Assembly (NCBI GenBank): GCA_018613035.1
Contig: JAGGRA010000067.1
Span: 1-64,000, forward strand
Origin: Pseudomonas sp. ISL-84
GTDB taxonomy: Bacteria; Bacillota; Bacilli; Bacillales; Cytobacillaceae
DNA length: 64,000 nt
Direction of reading: 5' to 3'
The notes beneath the pieces are model-generated. The model did no database searches. It had not been told where the DNA came from and was given only the letters and a program-made list of their open reading frames with translations. Shown one piece after another: positions 19,777-29,070 of the stretch (position 1 is its first letter; each line of letters opens with the position of its first letter). The position numbers and the translations under genes were made by a program.

Positions 19777-21513
19777 TTAATCTATTATTACAGCCTTCAC
19801 TATATCCATTACGCCATTTTCAAGCTGGTTTAATAAATGTTCACTTTTAGCCTTTGTTGAGCCTTTAACAGAGAAATAAAACTTTATTTTTGGTTCCGTT
19901 CCGGACGGCCGGATCGTGAACCAGGAACCATCGGCGAGGTAAAATTTAAGGACATTCGATTTTGGAAGATTTAAACTCTCTTCCCTGCCGGTTAATAAAT
20001 GAACACGTTTACTGGATTGGTAGTCTTCAATAGAAGTAATGTTCACTTCCTCTATTTTTATGGGAGGGTTTGTTCTGAAGAAATTGAGAATTTGCGAAAT
20101 CTTCTCAGTGCCTTCCTTTCCCTTTAAAGTAATAGACTTCATTGATTCTCGGTAGAACCCGTATTGTTTATAGATTTCATCTAAAGCTTCATACAATGTC
20201 TTGTCATTTGATTTATAATAAGCCGCAGCTTCCGCAGCAAACACGGCTGCTTGTACAGCATCTTTATCACGCACAAAGTCACCAATTAGATATCCATAGC
20301 TTTCTTCATATCCGAACTGAAATAGATGCTCACCGGATTCTTCAAATTCCTTAATCTTTTCGCCGATATATTTGAAGCCAGTCAGAGTATCAATCGTTTT
20401 TATGCCGAAATCGTTTGCAATGGCCCTGCCAATCTCGGAGGTAACAATTGTTTTCATAACAGCACCATTGTTTGGAAGAGTTCCATTTCTCTTTTTTTGA
20501 CTCAATAAATAATGCAGCATGATCGCTCCGAGCTGATTCCCTGTTAATATCTCATAATTCCCCTGTTCATTTTTTGCTGCAACTCCCAGCCTGTCAGCAT
20601 CGGGATCTGTGGCCATTAAAATATCTGCATCCAGTTGTTTGCCATACTGGATGGCCATCTCGAAAGCAGCATGCTCTTCTGGATTTGGGGATACCACGGT
20701 ACTGAATTCGGAATCTGGTTCTTCCTGCTCTTTTACAAGAGTAATATTGCTAAACCCAAAAGCTTGCAGGCCACTGTAAACCAGATCTCTTGCTGTCCCA
20801 TGCAGAGGTGAAAAGACAATTTTTAAATCCTTGCCTGCTTGTTTGGAAATCTTTCTATTTAATTGTATCGTTTTTAGTTTTTCTAGATAAGCTTGATCAA
20901 TTTCTTTCCCTATAAAAGTTAACAGGCCGCTATCCTGCATTTCTTTTTCATCGGCTACTTGGATGGATAGCTCATCATCATTTTTATTGATAAAGCTGGT
21001 GATTACTGCTGCCACGGAAGGAATAATCTGCCCACCATCTTCGCCATATACTTTAAAACCATTATATTCCGGCGGATTATGGCTTGCTGTAATGACCACC
21101 CCTGCTGAAGCATTTAGGTAACGAACTGCGAAAGACAATTCAGGGGTAGGCCTTAATTCATGAAAAAGATATACATGTATTCCTTCCTTGCCAACCGTTT
21201 TCGCTACCTCCATGGCAAACTCGTCCGATTTACGGCGGCAATCGTATGCGATGACGATTCCCCGTTTTTTTGCCTGTTCGCCTTTTTGAGAAATGTAATC
21301 AGCAAGACCTTTAGCAGCCTTGCGGACAGTGTAAATATTCATTCTGTTCGTTCCAGCTCCTAATTCGCCCCTTATTCCGCCTGTACCAAATTCTAAATCC
21401 TTATAAAAGCAATCTTCTAAAGTGTGCTGGTCTATAGTTAGAAGTAATTTCTTCAATTCTTTATCTAAATTTTTGTGGGAAAGCCATTTTTCAGCCTTTG
21501 ATTTCCATGTCAC
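19777..21513 (-). CDS. pgcA: Phospho-sugar mutase (alpha-phosphoglucomutase)
   Basis: 578 aa, full length. Interconverts glucose-6-P and glucose-1-P, the precursor for Rfb[19 protein letters not shown] near residue 43, catalytic-serine loop [15 protein letters not shown] near 140, metal loop DPDADRLGV near 300, sugar loop [12 protein letters not shown], and phosphate loop [13 protein letters not shown] near 540. GTG start at 21513, about 10 bases after GGGAGAG. A decayed partial copy lies at 24950-25165. Confidence 0.93.
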   Translation of the reverse strand: MTWKSKAEKWLSHKNLDKELKKLLLTIDQHTLEDCFYKDLEFGTGGIRGELGAGTNRMNIYTVRKAAKGLADYISQKGEQAKKRGIVIAYDCRRKSDEFAMEVAKTVGKEGIHVYLFHELRPTPELSFAVRYLNASAGVVITASHNPPEYNGFKVYGEDGGQIIPSVAAVITSFINKNDDELSIQVADEKEMQDSGLLTFIGKEIDQAYLEKLKTIQLNRKISKQAGKDLKIVFSPLHGTARDLVYSGLQAFGFSNITLVKEQEEPDSEFSTVVSPNPEEHAAFEMAIQYGKQLDADILMATDPDADRLGVAAKNEQGNYEILTGNQLGAIMLHYLLSQKKRNGTLPNNGAVMKTIVTSEIGRAIANDFGIKTIDTLTGFKYIGEKIKEFEESGEHLFQFGYEESYGYLIGDFVRDKDAVQAAVFAAEAAAYYKSNDKTLYEALDEIYKQYGFYRESMKSITLKGKEGTEKISQILNFFRTNPPIKIEEVNITSIEDYQSSKRVHLLTGREESLNLPKSNVLKFYLADGSWFTIRPSGTEPKIKFYFSVKGSTKAKSEHLLNQLENGVMDIVKAVIID

Positions 21514-21632
21514 CTTTCCATTTCTCTCCCTTCTCTATACAAACTCACTATTTATTATATGAAGGAATAGGAATAATGGCTGTCCCATGGCCTAGAGAGC
21601 AACTAGTTTTACTGTTTTCATTTTATGATATC

Positions 21633-21797
21633 CTACAATTCGCAGCCAACACTCCAGTTAAAAGCAAAAATATCCTTCTGAACCTGGGGAGTTCCCTTTC
21701 CATCCTCACATAATTGCACTGCTTTATAGATGCTTCTGTGGTTTATAAACGAAAGCAGCATCAAGGCTGCGATCATAATAAATAGGTATTTCCTCAT
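21633..21797 (-). CDS. Small secreted or membrane-anchored protein of unknown function
   Basis: 54 aa. ATG 21797 has an excellent GGAGGA 5-6 bases upstream. Residues 3-20 are a hydrophobic segment (YLFIMIAALMLLSFI), then a short polar tail with two Cys (residues 31 and 52). Could be a single-pass membrane protein or a cleaved peptide. Not recognised; lies between pgcA and the spoIIS promoter. Confidence 0.55.
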   Translation of the reverse strand: MRKYLFIMIAALMLLSFINHRSIYKAVQLCEDGKGTPQVQKDIFAFNWSVGCEL

Positions 21798-21830
21798 GTT
21801 TTTCCTCCGGCCCAATTTATTTTCAAATTG

Positions 21831-21859
21831 TTGACATATTCTCTGTTATAATGTAACTA
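21831..21859 (+). promoter_or_regulatory. Sigma-A-type promoter of spoIISAB
   Basis: TTGACA at 21831-21836, 17 bases, TAACTA at 21854-21859. A TATAAT at 21847 is too close to this -35 but may contribute. Confidence 0.5.
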
Positions 21860-21921
21860 TAAGGCAAATTTTGCAAATTTTCTAACCGTTTTTAAATTTA
21901 TTGATTGACGAGGCGATCCTT

Positions 21922-22686
21922 TTGCTCCTTTTCTTTAAGATTGCGGTTTGGATAATTGTTGCATGTCTCGGGTTTTATGTTATTTCTGTGTGGTTATGGG
22001 AAAAGAAAGTTAAGGAACGAATTTTTGCCATCAGGAAAACCTGGTACATCATTTATGTGCTTGGCGCAGTGATTTATTGGACGAAGGAGCCAGTTTCCAT
22101 TTTTACAGACTGGCTGAATTATCTGATTGTCGCGATTATTTTTGCACTGGTTGACGCGTTTGTTTTCCTTGGTTCTTACTTGAAAAGAGTTGGCAATAAC
22201 GAGCTGGCGACAGATACAAGAGAATTGCTTGAAGAAAATAACGATCTCTTGAACTCGCACATGAATAAGCTCAAATCTTTTCAATATTTGTTGAAAAATG
22301 AACCGATCGACATTTATTATGGAGATAAGGAAGCCTATATTGCCGGCATCGAAACACTATTGGCCGATTACGCGGAAAAAGTGGATATGAAAGCGGTATT
22401 GTGCAAATACACAACTCAGGAAGATAAAGACTATTTGCTTGAGCACTATACGGATAAAGCTTTGATTCACAGCCGTTTGGACCGCAAGGAAGTCTATTAT
22501 GATGCCGATGAAAAATTGGCGTTGATTCCTTTTTCCATACTTGAAGACTATTATGTCATTAAATTAACCTCCGATGATTTTGTCACAGAATTCGACTACT
22601 TGCTATTCACTTCACTCATCTCAATATACGATCTAATGCTCCCTGCTGAACAGGAGGAAGAAGACCATGAAGGAACCAGCGGATAA
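21922..22686 (+). CDS. spoIISA: SpoIISA toxin, membrane protein
   Basis: 254 aa. Toxin of the SpoIIS system that damages the cytoplasmic membrane in the absence of SpoIISB. Three N-terminal transmembrane helices (about residues 2-22, 40-55, 62-85), then a cytoplasmic GAF-like domain. The segments AIRKTWY, VLGAVIYWT, TDTRELLEENN, LKNEPIDIYYG and TSLISIYDLMLP match B. subtilis SpoIISA closely. I set the start at TTG 21922 (GAGGCG just upstream) because the protein then begins MLLFFKIAVW as the family does; the frame is open back to 21901. Confidence 0.9.
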   Translation: MLLFFKIAVWIIVACLGFYVISVWLWEKKVKERIFAIRKTWYIIYVLGAVIYWTKEPVSIFTDWLNYLIVAIIFALVDAFVFLGSYLKRVGNNELATDTRELLEENNDLLNSHMNKLKSFQYLLKNEPIDIYYGDKEAYIAGIETLLADYAEKVDMKAVLCKYTTQEDKDYLLEHYTDKALIHSRLDRKEVYYDADEKLALIPFSILEDYYVIKLTSDDFVTEFDYLLFTSLISIYDLMLPAEQEEEDHEGTSG

Positions 22687-22840
22687 TAAAAAGGAAAAGT
22701 TAAGCAGTAAAAGCACCATGAAGGTCATGAAAAAAAGGTCGCGGATCAGCCTCCCTGCCTTTGAAGTCAGCCCGCACACTGAACGGATCATAAAAGAGAA
22801 TAAAAGATTAATAAGTGTTTATACAAAAAGCAAAGCGTGA
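22667..22840 (+). CDS. spoIISB: SpoIISB antitoxin
   Basis: 57 aa, basic. Contains LPAFEVSPHTERIIKENKRL, matching the SpoIISB core that binds the SpoIISA cytoplasmic domain. ATG 22667 overlaps the last 20 bases of spoIISA and has GGAGG upstream, so toxin and antitoxin are coupled. Confidence 0.88.
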   Translation: MKEPADNKKEKLSSKSTMKVMKKRSRISLPAFEVSPHTERIIKENKRLISVYTKSKA

Positions 22841-22851
22841 GCATACTATAT

Positions 22852-22884
22852 GGCGTGGAAGGATTTTTCTTCCGCGCCTTTATT
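22852..22884 (+). terminator. Terminator after spoIISB
   Basis: 10-bp arms (22852-22861, 22869-22878; one G-U pair), followed by a short T-rich tail. Weak tail, so readthrough into the next small gene is possible. Confidence 0.6.
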
Positions 22885-22945
22885 CATGTTCACCATGTCC
22901 GTTCATATAATAAAGAAACAAATCCTATTTAAAGGGCTGATCCTA

Positions 22946-23089
22946 ATGAAAAAGCTGACAAAGAAAGTGAAAAATATAGACTTCCCCACCTTCTCTATTT
23001 CCCCATACACGAAAAACCTTTCCAAAAAAACGGAAGCTGCAATCCAGGATTTGAACAAAGGAAAGAAGCTTCCTAAAAATAATGCGTGA
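22946..23089 (+). CDS. SpoIISB-like second antitoxin candidate
   Basis: 47 aa, basic. Its core DFPTFSISPYTKNLSKKTEA aligns with the SpoIISB core SLPAFEVSPHTERIIKENKR without gaps (P, F, S-P-x-T conserved). ATG 22946 follows AAAGGG; longer in-frame starts at 22850 lie in the preceding terminator. Probably a duplicate antitoxin or a third SpoIIS component comparable to SpoIISC; which of the two is not decidable here. Confidence 0.65.
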   Translation: MKKLTKKVKNIDFPTFSISPYTKNLSKKTEAAIQDLNKGKKLPKNNA

Positions 23090-23090
23090 G

Positions 23091-23122
23091 AAAACCGCCT
23101 TTTGCAAGACGGCTTTATTTTA
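23091..23122. terminator. Imperfect terminator between the antitoxin-like gene and the aldehyde dehydrogenase
   Basis: Hairpin with two mismatches (arms near 23093-23101 and 23110-23118) and flanking A/T tracts between convergent genes. Confidence 0.5.
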
Positions 23123-24485
23123 TAAAAAGTTTTACTTTCTTTAGGGCGTTTTTTGTAGTCGGATACCGGAACGGCAAATCAAATTTGGTGGTTTGTTTCA
23201 GGATACTTTTTTCATGTGAGAACACATCAAAGCTTCCTTTCCCATGGTACGCGCCAATTCCGCTTTCCCCCACCCCGCCGAACGGCAAATAGGGAGAACT
23301 GAGATGATAGACTGTATCGTTGATGCAGCCGCCGCCAAAGGAAATATGGTTGAGAATCTCGTTTTGTATCGTTACACTTTCTGAAAAAATGTAGAGTGCC
23401 AGCGGTTTCGGCCGTGCGTTAACTTCGCTGATCATGTTGGACAAGTCTTTGTAATCCAGAACTGGCAGGATGGGTCCAAAAATTTCGTCCTCCATCACTT
23501 CATCTTCCCAGGTAATATTTTTTAAAACAGTCGGTTCGATCGTCAATGTGCCGAGATCCTGCCTGCCGCCGTGAACAGTGGTTCCGTTGCTTAAAAATTG
23601 GGTTAAACGATTGAAATGCTTTTCGCTGACAATTTTTGTGAAATTGCCCGAACCGATTGGATCTCCGCCATACAGCTCTTCGATAGCGTGTTTGAGCTCT
23701 TTTAGAAATTCTTCCTTGATGCTGCTGTGTGTGTATATATAGTCAGGAGCTACGCAGGTCTGGCCGGCATTCATGTATTTGCCCCAGGCGATTCTTTTCG
23801 CAGCCAGTTTTAGATTAGCATCTTCATGGACAATGCACGGGCTCTTTCCGCCCAGTTCAAGCGTAACAGGCGTAAGATTCCTGGAAGCCGCCTCCATAAT
23901 AATTTTTCCAACGGGTACACTGCCTGTAAAGAAAATATAATCCACTTTTTCGTTCAGAAGAGCTGTGCTTGCTTCGACTCCACCTTCAACAACTGCTATG
24001 TATTCCTCTGGAAAATTCTCGCTTATCAGCTTTGACAGCAATGCCGAGGTTCGCGGAGTCAATTCAGAAGGCTTCAAAATAGCGCAGTTTCCAGCTGCGA
24101 TAGCGCCAATAAGCGGTGCGATTGCCAGCTGAAAAGGGTAATTCCATGGTGCGATAATGAGTGCTACTCCATACGGCTCAGGATATATGTAGCTTTTCGA
24201 ACCGACTTGAGCTAGCGTCGATTTAACCTTCCTTGGCTTTGCCCATTTTTTCAGGTTCTTCATCGTAAAACGGATCTCTTCCAGCACAATTCCGATCTCC
24301 GTTAAATAAGCATCAAACTCACTTTTATTGAGATCTGCTCTTAATGTGTCCATCAAACCCTGTTCATGCTCTTTTATGATCATGCGCAGCCGTCCGAGTG
24401 CCTCCATCCGAAAGGAAACTTCCTTCGTTCTCCCATTTGAGAAGAAATTTCTCTGTTTTTGAATCAAATCTGCGTAATTTTCCAT
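23115..24485 (-). CDS. Aldehyde dehydrogenase (ALDH3/YwdH-like)
   Basis: 456 aa. NAD(P)-dependent oxidation of aldehydes to acids. [35 protein letters not shown] (cofactor loop), [18 protein letters not shown] with the general-base Glu, NAGQTCVAPDYIY with the nucleophilic Cys, and FGGVGESGIGAYHGKGSFDVFSH. The short form without the N-terminal extension is typical of ALDH3. ATG 24485 has TGGAGG upstream; the frame is open to 24617. A broken partial copy occurs at 28570-28860. Confidence 0.9.
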   Translation of the reverse strand: MENYADLIQKQRNFFSNGRTKEVSFRMEALGRLRMIIKEHEQGLMDTLRADLNKSEFDAYLTEIGIVLEEIRFTMKNLKKWAKPRKVKSTLAQVGSKSYIYPEPYGVALIIAPWNYPFQLAIAPLIGAIAAGNCAILKPSELTPRTSALLSKLISENFPEEYIAVVEGGVEASTALLNEKVDYIFFTGSVPVGKIIMEAASRNLTPVTLELGGKSPCIVHEDANLKLAAKRIAWGKYMNAGQTCVAPDYIYTHSSIKEEFLKELKHAIEELYGGDPIGSGNFTKIVSEKHFNRLTQFLSNGTTVHGGRQDLGTLTIEPTVLKNITWEDEVMEDEIFGPILPVLDYKDLSNMISEVNARPKPLALYIFSESVTIQNEILNHISFGGGCINDTVYHLSSPYLPFGGVGESGIGAYHGKGSFDVFSHEKSILKQTTKFDLPFRYPTTKNALKKVKLFIK

Positions 24486-24537
24486 GTAAAGCCTCCAGAT
24501 TCGGTAAGTTATTAAGGATATAGTATCACCAGGTGTG

Positions 24538-24850
24538 GAGGAAATACATCTTTTAGGCCGGATATCGGAATTTTTTCCTGAAAAATGAGAAACCATGAAA
24601 AGTGTAATTAGTTTCATCGATTTATCTCAAGGCTTTTGCTCCATATTTAGTAAAAAAATTGCTGCATATTTTTTACTCGCAAGTTTAATAGGTTTGTTGG
24701 TAAAATTCTTATTTTCTTCGCAAATTAAAAAACTTATTCGCAAAATTTCCTGTATTATTCGCATGTATTTTTACTTCATTCGTAAAGTTCACAATTTAGG
24801 AAAACACCTTCTTTTTTGAGAAAAATAAAAACATCCAGGTTGCTTTCCAT
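24538..24850. repeat. ALDH upstream region, copy 1 of a duplicated segment
   Basis: This AT-rich non-coding stretch, with several ATTCG boxes and ending in a degenerate hairpin near 24828-24868, aligns with 28852-29070 upstream of the broken ALDH copy. Similarity is visible as shared words such as GTGTAATTAGTTT, AATTGCTGCAT and TCGTAAAGTTCAC/TCGTATAGTTCAC. Confidence 0.7.
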
Positions 24851-24949
24851 TCAGGTGCTGGATGAAAAAAATTACAGAATAATAACCTGTTAACATTTTA
24901 AGTTGAGAAAATAGATTTTGCATATCAGATATGTTCACGCCCATGGCTT

Positions 24950-25165
24950 CATCTCCCCCAAATGCTTTAAAACTGTTATATTCGGAGGATTATGGCTTGC
25001 TTTAATGACCACCCTCTCTGAAGCATTTAGGTAACTCTACTGTATGCCCAGTTCCATATTCCAGTTTTTTCAAAAAACTAGCTACCAATGTCTTTGGATT
25101 TAATAATGAACTCCTTTAAAATCGCTATCTTTTTATTTGAAAGCCATTTTTCTACACGTGCTTTC
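24950..25165 (-). pseudogene. Decayed 5' fragment of a second pgcA
   Basis: Two blocks match pgcA: 24960-25035 corresponds to 21040-21122 (GGATTATGGCTTGCT, GACCACCC, GAAGCATTTAGGTAAC shared), and 25045-25165 to the pgcA start (LEYGTG and GAAAGCCATTTTTC words matching 21478-21490). The stretch between is deleted and frames are broken. It lies directly downstream of the SAF-domain gene. Remnant of a tandem duplication. Confidence 0.75.
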
Positions 25166-26322
25166 TAATTTCCCCTGAGTTTAACTGACCGGTTTTCAAT
25201 GATTTTCCATGCACTTAATGCCAAACTTTCAGGGATTTCTATATCATCAAATTGAATTATTTGACCGTGACTGATATCTCTTTTAACTAAGGCATTTTTT
25301 ATCAGACCGATCGGTACATGGCCAATATTATCTATAATCCTGCATGCTTTGCCCCTAACATCAAAACTTCCAATGCCATGGGTTAACCATTCACCCTGCT
25401 TGATATTGCGTTTTGCAACAGCTGCGACACTTATCCTAGGCGTTTCACTGTTATTAAGCAGGATTCCCCCTCCGTTTAAAACTCTTTTAATGGTTTTGAT
25501 GATTTCTAAATAACATAAATGATAATGAGAAAATAATGTATAGTAGGGGCCGTCTCCCATCTTAAAATATCTTAATGCCTCCCGCTGATTTTCATGATGT
25601 TCAGCAGTGATAAATACAGCCGGAGAGGGTTTGGAGCAAAGTAAATAGTCGCTGATTGGAGAGTCTATTTTTTTTGCTTTTTCAGCCAAAGCAGCTGCAC
25701 CTGATAATACGTCCTCTGTATTGATTCCCATTAATCCATTACCTGCTATTTCGGCATTTAATCCATTGGCAACAAGTGCTTGTTCTATTTCCACTTTTGT
25801 TCCGTCTGTAGATGCGGTTACCATTTGGAGACTAATACCATTCCTCTTTGCCCAATAAGTCATATCTTTTAATGTAGGAGTTCGGTTTAGATATCCTTTA
25901 ATATTTCCATAGACCAAAGGTTTAAATCCCATTAGTTCTGCTTCTTCTTTAAGAATTGCCAGACACCCAGGCTGATCACCTTCAGCTTCAGTTATTAGGC
26001 CTTTATTAACAAAATAGGAACCTGTGGTTACATGCAATTCAGCGTTCATGGTAATGACAGGGAGTGAAGCTTTAAAACATTTATCAATGACATCTGTCGC
26101 ATGTATAACGTCTCCACTGCACTCCACTATAAGATCAGATTGTTCTATTAAATCATCTAAATCATTCGTTAAAAACTCACTTTTTGGATATCCAATACAA
26201 TCTCCAATGTTTCTGCGTGTTAAAACTTTTGATACTGATAAATTACAATGGTCTCCCAATGTTTGAACAAGTCCCTTCGAAATAAATCCAGTTCCTATTA
26301 TTCCAATCCTTTTGACTTCCAT
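25165..26322 (-). CDS. NAD(P)-binding homoserine-dehydrogenase-like protein with C-terminal SAF domain
   Basis: 385 aa. Rossmann start GIIGTGFISKGLVQTL, then LIVECSGDVIHATD and MNAELHVTTGSY, like the NAD_binding_3 family. Residues about 300-380 form a SAF domain (AKRNIKQGEWLTHG, IDNIGHVPIGLIKNALVKRDI, GQIIQFDDIEIP), the antifreeze-like fold also found in sialic-acid synthases. ATG 26322 has GGAGAGGG upstream; an in-frame TTG at 26337 overlaps that site. Four-base-range spacing to the C-methyltransferase indicates one operon. Probably an oxidoreductase of a modified sugar; reaction unknown. Confidence 0.7.
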   Translation of the reverse strand: MEVKRIGIIGTGFISKGLVQTLGDHCNLSVSKVLTRRNIGDCIGYPKSEFLTNDLDDLIEQSDLIVECSGDVIHATDVIDKCFKASLPVITMNAELHVTTGSYFVNKGLITEAEGDQPGCLAILKEEAELMGFKPLVYGNIKGYLNRTPTLKDMTYWAKRNGISLQMVTASTDGTKVEIEQALVANGLNAEIAGNGLMGINTEDVLSGAAALAEKAKKIDSPISDYLLCSKPSPAVFITAEHHENQREALRYFKMGDGPYYTLFSHYHLCYLEIIKTIKRVLNGGGILLNNSETPRISVAAVAKRNIKQGEWLTHGIGSFDVRGKACRIIDNIGHVPIGLIKNALVKRDISHGQIIQFDDIEIPESLALSAWKIIENRSVKLRGN

Positions 26323-26340
26323 AATATCCCTCTCCAAATA

Positions 26341-27573
26341 TTACAAAATTTCCACCTGTGGAATAGGAATAATAAATTTCCCTCCCCATTCTCTTATATA
26401 ACTTAACTTTTCCATAACCTCATGCTTCCAATTCCAAGGCAAAATAAGAATATATTCCGGCCTGGTTTGTCTAATTTTATCTACTGAATAAATTGGAATA
26501 TGAGTGCCTGGCAATAATAATCCCAACTTATACGGTGTTTCATCTACGGTATACTCCAAAAATTCTTTTCCCACTCTGCAATAATTCAGTAAGGTATTTC
26601 CTTTCGCAGGAGCGCCAAAGCCTGCAATCGTTTTACCGTTACTTTTTAATTGGAATAGTTTTGAACGTAATTCCTGCTTTATGCTTTTTATTCGCTCTTC
26701 AAAGTTCAAATAGGTTTCTACTTGATTTAAACCGCACTCTTTCTCATAATTAATTAATTTTAGAACTCTATCAGATATCTCTTTTGTTTCATCTTCTAAG
26801 TGGGAAACATAAATACGTAAAGATCCACCATGGTAGGGTAACTGATCTACATCAAAGATTTTAAGACGATGGGCTTCAAAAATAGATTGGACAGTTAATA
26901 AAGAAAAGTAGGAATAGTGTTCATGATAGATGGTATCGAATTGGCAACCCTTAATGAGGTTTAATAAATGAGGGAATTCTAAATTAATTACTCCTTTAGA
27001 AGATAGCAGAATTTTTAATCCATTAATAAAACTATTCAGGTTAGGTACATGAGCCAATACGTTATTAGCAATAAGCAAATCAGATTGGATGCCTTCATTT
27101 AATAATTTTTGTGCAGCCGCATCAGAAAAATATAGTACTCGTGTCTCAATTCCTTTATTTATTGCTATTTTTGCAATATTTTCAGCTGGTTCTATTCCGA
27201 AAGCGGGAATCATTTTATTTTTAAAATATTGCAGTAAATAGCCATCGTTGCTTGCAATCTCAACAACTTGTGAACTTTCATTTAAAGAAAAACGGTCAGC
27301 AACCATGTCAACATAGCTGCGGGAATGGTTGAGCCAGCTATTAGAGTAAGAACTAAAGTATGGGTAATCTCTAAAGATTTGTTCTGGGCTTTTAATCTCT
27401 TCTAGCTGAACGAGGAAACATTGATTACATACGAAGGCATTCAAAGGGTAATATTGTTCATTCGTACTGCCATCCCCTGGGCATAAAAAGGAATTTGCTA
27501 AGGGAGTTACACCCAAATTCGCAAAAGAAATACTTAACTTTCCCCCGCAAAAACGACAAGTGCTTATTCTCAT
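26341..27573 (-). CDS. Deoxysugar C-methyltransferase (NovU/TylCIII-like)
   Basis: 410 aa in the family's three-part layout: zinc-binding N-terminus (C6-x2-C9 and C-x2-C near residue 48), SAM domain with VEIASNDGYLLQYF near residue 95, and C-terminal Methyltransf_14 part with FGAPAKGNTLLNYC near residue 315. Such enzymes add a methyl at C-3 of dTDP-4-keto-6-deoxyhexoses, giving branched sugars. The substrate could come from rfbA-rfbB at 13.4-15.1 kb. The ATG at 27573 has only a poor ribosome site, so the start is less certain. Confidence 0.8.
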   Translation of the reverse strand: MRISTCRFCGGKLSISFANLGVTPLANSFLCPGDGSTNEQYYPLNAFVCNQCFLVQLEEIKSPEQIFRDYPYFSSYSNSWLNHSRSYVDMVADRFSLNESSQVVEIASNDGYLLQYFKNKMIPAFGIEPAENIAKIAINKGIETRVLYFSDAAAQKLLNEGIQSDLLIANNVLAHVPNLNSFINGLKILLSSKGVINLEFPHLLNLIKGCQFDTIYHEHYSYFSLLTVQSIFEAHRLKIFDVDQLPYHGGSLRIYVSHLEDETKEISDRVLKLINYEKECGLNQVETYLNFEERIKSIKQELRSKLFQLKSNGKTIAGFGAPAKGNTLLNYCRVGKEFLEYTVDETPYKLGLLLPGTHIPIYSVDKIRQTRPEYILILPWNWKHEVMEKLSYIREWGGKFIIPIPQVEIL

Positions 27574-27651
27574 TAAACTTCAACTGCCTTATTTTTTATT
27601 TGAGCATAAGATATTCTATTCTCATTTCCTGCAAAAGTTATAGGTAATTAT

Positions 27652-27660
27652 CATATATTA
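27652..27660 (+). promoter_or_regulatory. Sigma-K-like -10 element before the GT gene
   Basis: CATATATTA matches CATANNNTA, but no AC is found 16-17 bases upstream. The implied leader would be very short. Confidence 0.25.
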
Positions 27661-27681
27661 GTAGAAAAAGGAGGGCTGGTG

Positions 27682-28455
27682 ATGGCTGCTGACTTTACTG
27701 TTATTTGCCATTATTACAATGAGGAGTATTTGCTTTCGTGGTGGTTAAAACATCATTCTAAGCTTTTTAATCATGGAGTTATGATTGATTATGGATCAAC
27801 CGATAAATCTAATGATCTAATTCGTCAATTGGCACCTAATTGGGAAATACGCAAATCTCGAAACCCTAATTTTGATATAGAAGCTTGTGAAAAAGAAGTA
27901 ATGGAAATAGAACGGGAATTTAAAGGATGGAAAACAGTTTTGAATACAACGGAGTTTCTATACGTAAAAAATAAAGATGATTTTTTGAATGATTTAGAAA
28001 AAAGCGGTGATTCCATTTATAGGGCAAATGGTATTATCATGGCTGATCCGATTGGTTACTATAAATCAGATCCAGATCCCGATAAACCTTTAACTCAACA
28101 AAGGTTTCACGGTTATTTGGAAAAAGAGAAGCATCGTGTACCAGAAAGAGACAGATTTATCCATAAATTTCCGGATGGTGCTTATAAAATTGGGCGTCAT
28201 TCTTCAAAGCATCCTAAAGCAAAGAATCATCCTGAAGCATTCGTCCTTTGGTTCGGATTTAGTCCCTGGAATAAAGCCATGGTTCAAAGAAAGCTATTTA
28301 TTCAAAAAAGAATTCCTATAAAAAATAAAAGGAGAGGATGGGGTAAACAGCACTTTGTAGATGCTAATAAACTTAAAAAAATGTATAGAGCAAGAGCCGC
28401 CTTATCAGAAGATCTTAGACTTAGAGAAGATTGTAATTGGATATTTTCAGATTAA
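27682..28455 (+). CDS. Glycosyltransferase family 2 (Glyco_tranf_2_4-like)
   Basis: 257 aa. Begins FTVICHYYNEEYLLSWWLKHHSKLF and MIDYGSTDKSNDLI, the marks of the GT2/GT92-like 'Glyco_tranf_2_4' group whose members often end in a basic C-terminal half, as here (IPIKNKRRGWGKQH). NTTEFLY sits where DxD-containing strand is expected. ATG 27682 after GGAGGG; GTG 27679 also in frame. Divergent from the SAF/methyltransferase pair across 108 bases, so likely part of the same sugar cassette. Confidence 0.7.
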   Translation: MAADFTVICHYYNEEYLLSWWLKHHSKLFNHGVMIDYGSTDKSNDLIRQLAPNWEIRKSRNPNFDIEACEKEVMEIEREFKGWKTVLNTTEFLYVKNKDDFLNDLEKSGDSIYRANGIIMADPIGYYKSDPDPDKPLTQQRFHGYLEKEKHRVPERDRFIHKFPDGAYKIGRHSSKHPKAKNHPEAFVLWFGFSPWNKAMVQRKLFIQKRIPIKNKRRGWGKQHFVDANKLKKMYRARAALSEDLRLREDCNWIFSD

Positions 28456-28526
28456 ATTAAAGAAGTGTAATTGTAAATTGAGATTAGATCTTTCATTTTT
28501 TAATGTTAGATAAAAACAGTGGCCTT

Positions 28527-28860
28527 TTATTTCCTTTTAATAAGTAAAGGGCCGTTATCTTCTTTTAAAAAGAGTAAAAGATTAGCATCTTCATGAACAA
28601 TGCACGGGCTGTATCCGCCCAGCTCAAGCGTCACCAGCGTAAGATTCCTGGAAGCCGCCTCCATAATAATTTTTCCAACAGGCACACTGCCTGTAAAGAA
28701 AATATAATCCACTTTTTCGTTCAGATGAGCTGTGCTTGCTTCGACTCCACCTTCAAGAACTGCTATGTATTCCTATGTAAAATTCTCACTGATAAGCTTT
28801 GACAGCAATGCCGAAATTCGCGAAGTTAATTCAGAAGGCTTCATAATAGAGCAAATACAT
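28527..28860 (-). pseudogene. Broken partial copy of the aldehyde dehydrogenase
   Basis: 28570-28848 is about 90% identical by eye to 23816-24090 inside the intact gene. It has an in-frame TAG (EEY region, 28772-28776), lacks the catalytic-Cys half, and jumps at about 28850 straight to the ALDH upstream region (equivalent of 24538), so the 5' coding part is deleted. Confidence 0.88.
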
Positions 28861-29070
28861 TTTTTAGGTTGAATATCGAAATTTTTTGCAAAAAACTGAA
28901 TTCATGTAAAGAGTGTAATTAGTTTAATGGACTTCTTTCCAGGTTATTTGCTCTATTTTTAGTAAGAAAATTGCTGCATGTTTTTTTATTCGCAGTTTTT
29001 CTTACTTTATTCGTATAGTTCACATTTTTGGAAAATAACTTCCTTTTAAAAAAATAAAACACCCAGGTTC
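28852..29070. repeat. ALDH upstream region, copy 2
   Basis: Aligns with 24538-24840. It ends at the abgT terminator, whose degenerate twin is seen near 24830. Confidence 0.7.

Noticed and set aside
24595-24819. 74-codon + strand ORF upstream of the aldehyde dehydrogenase
   Set aside because: It lies in the duplicated non-coding segment and is not open in the second copy.
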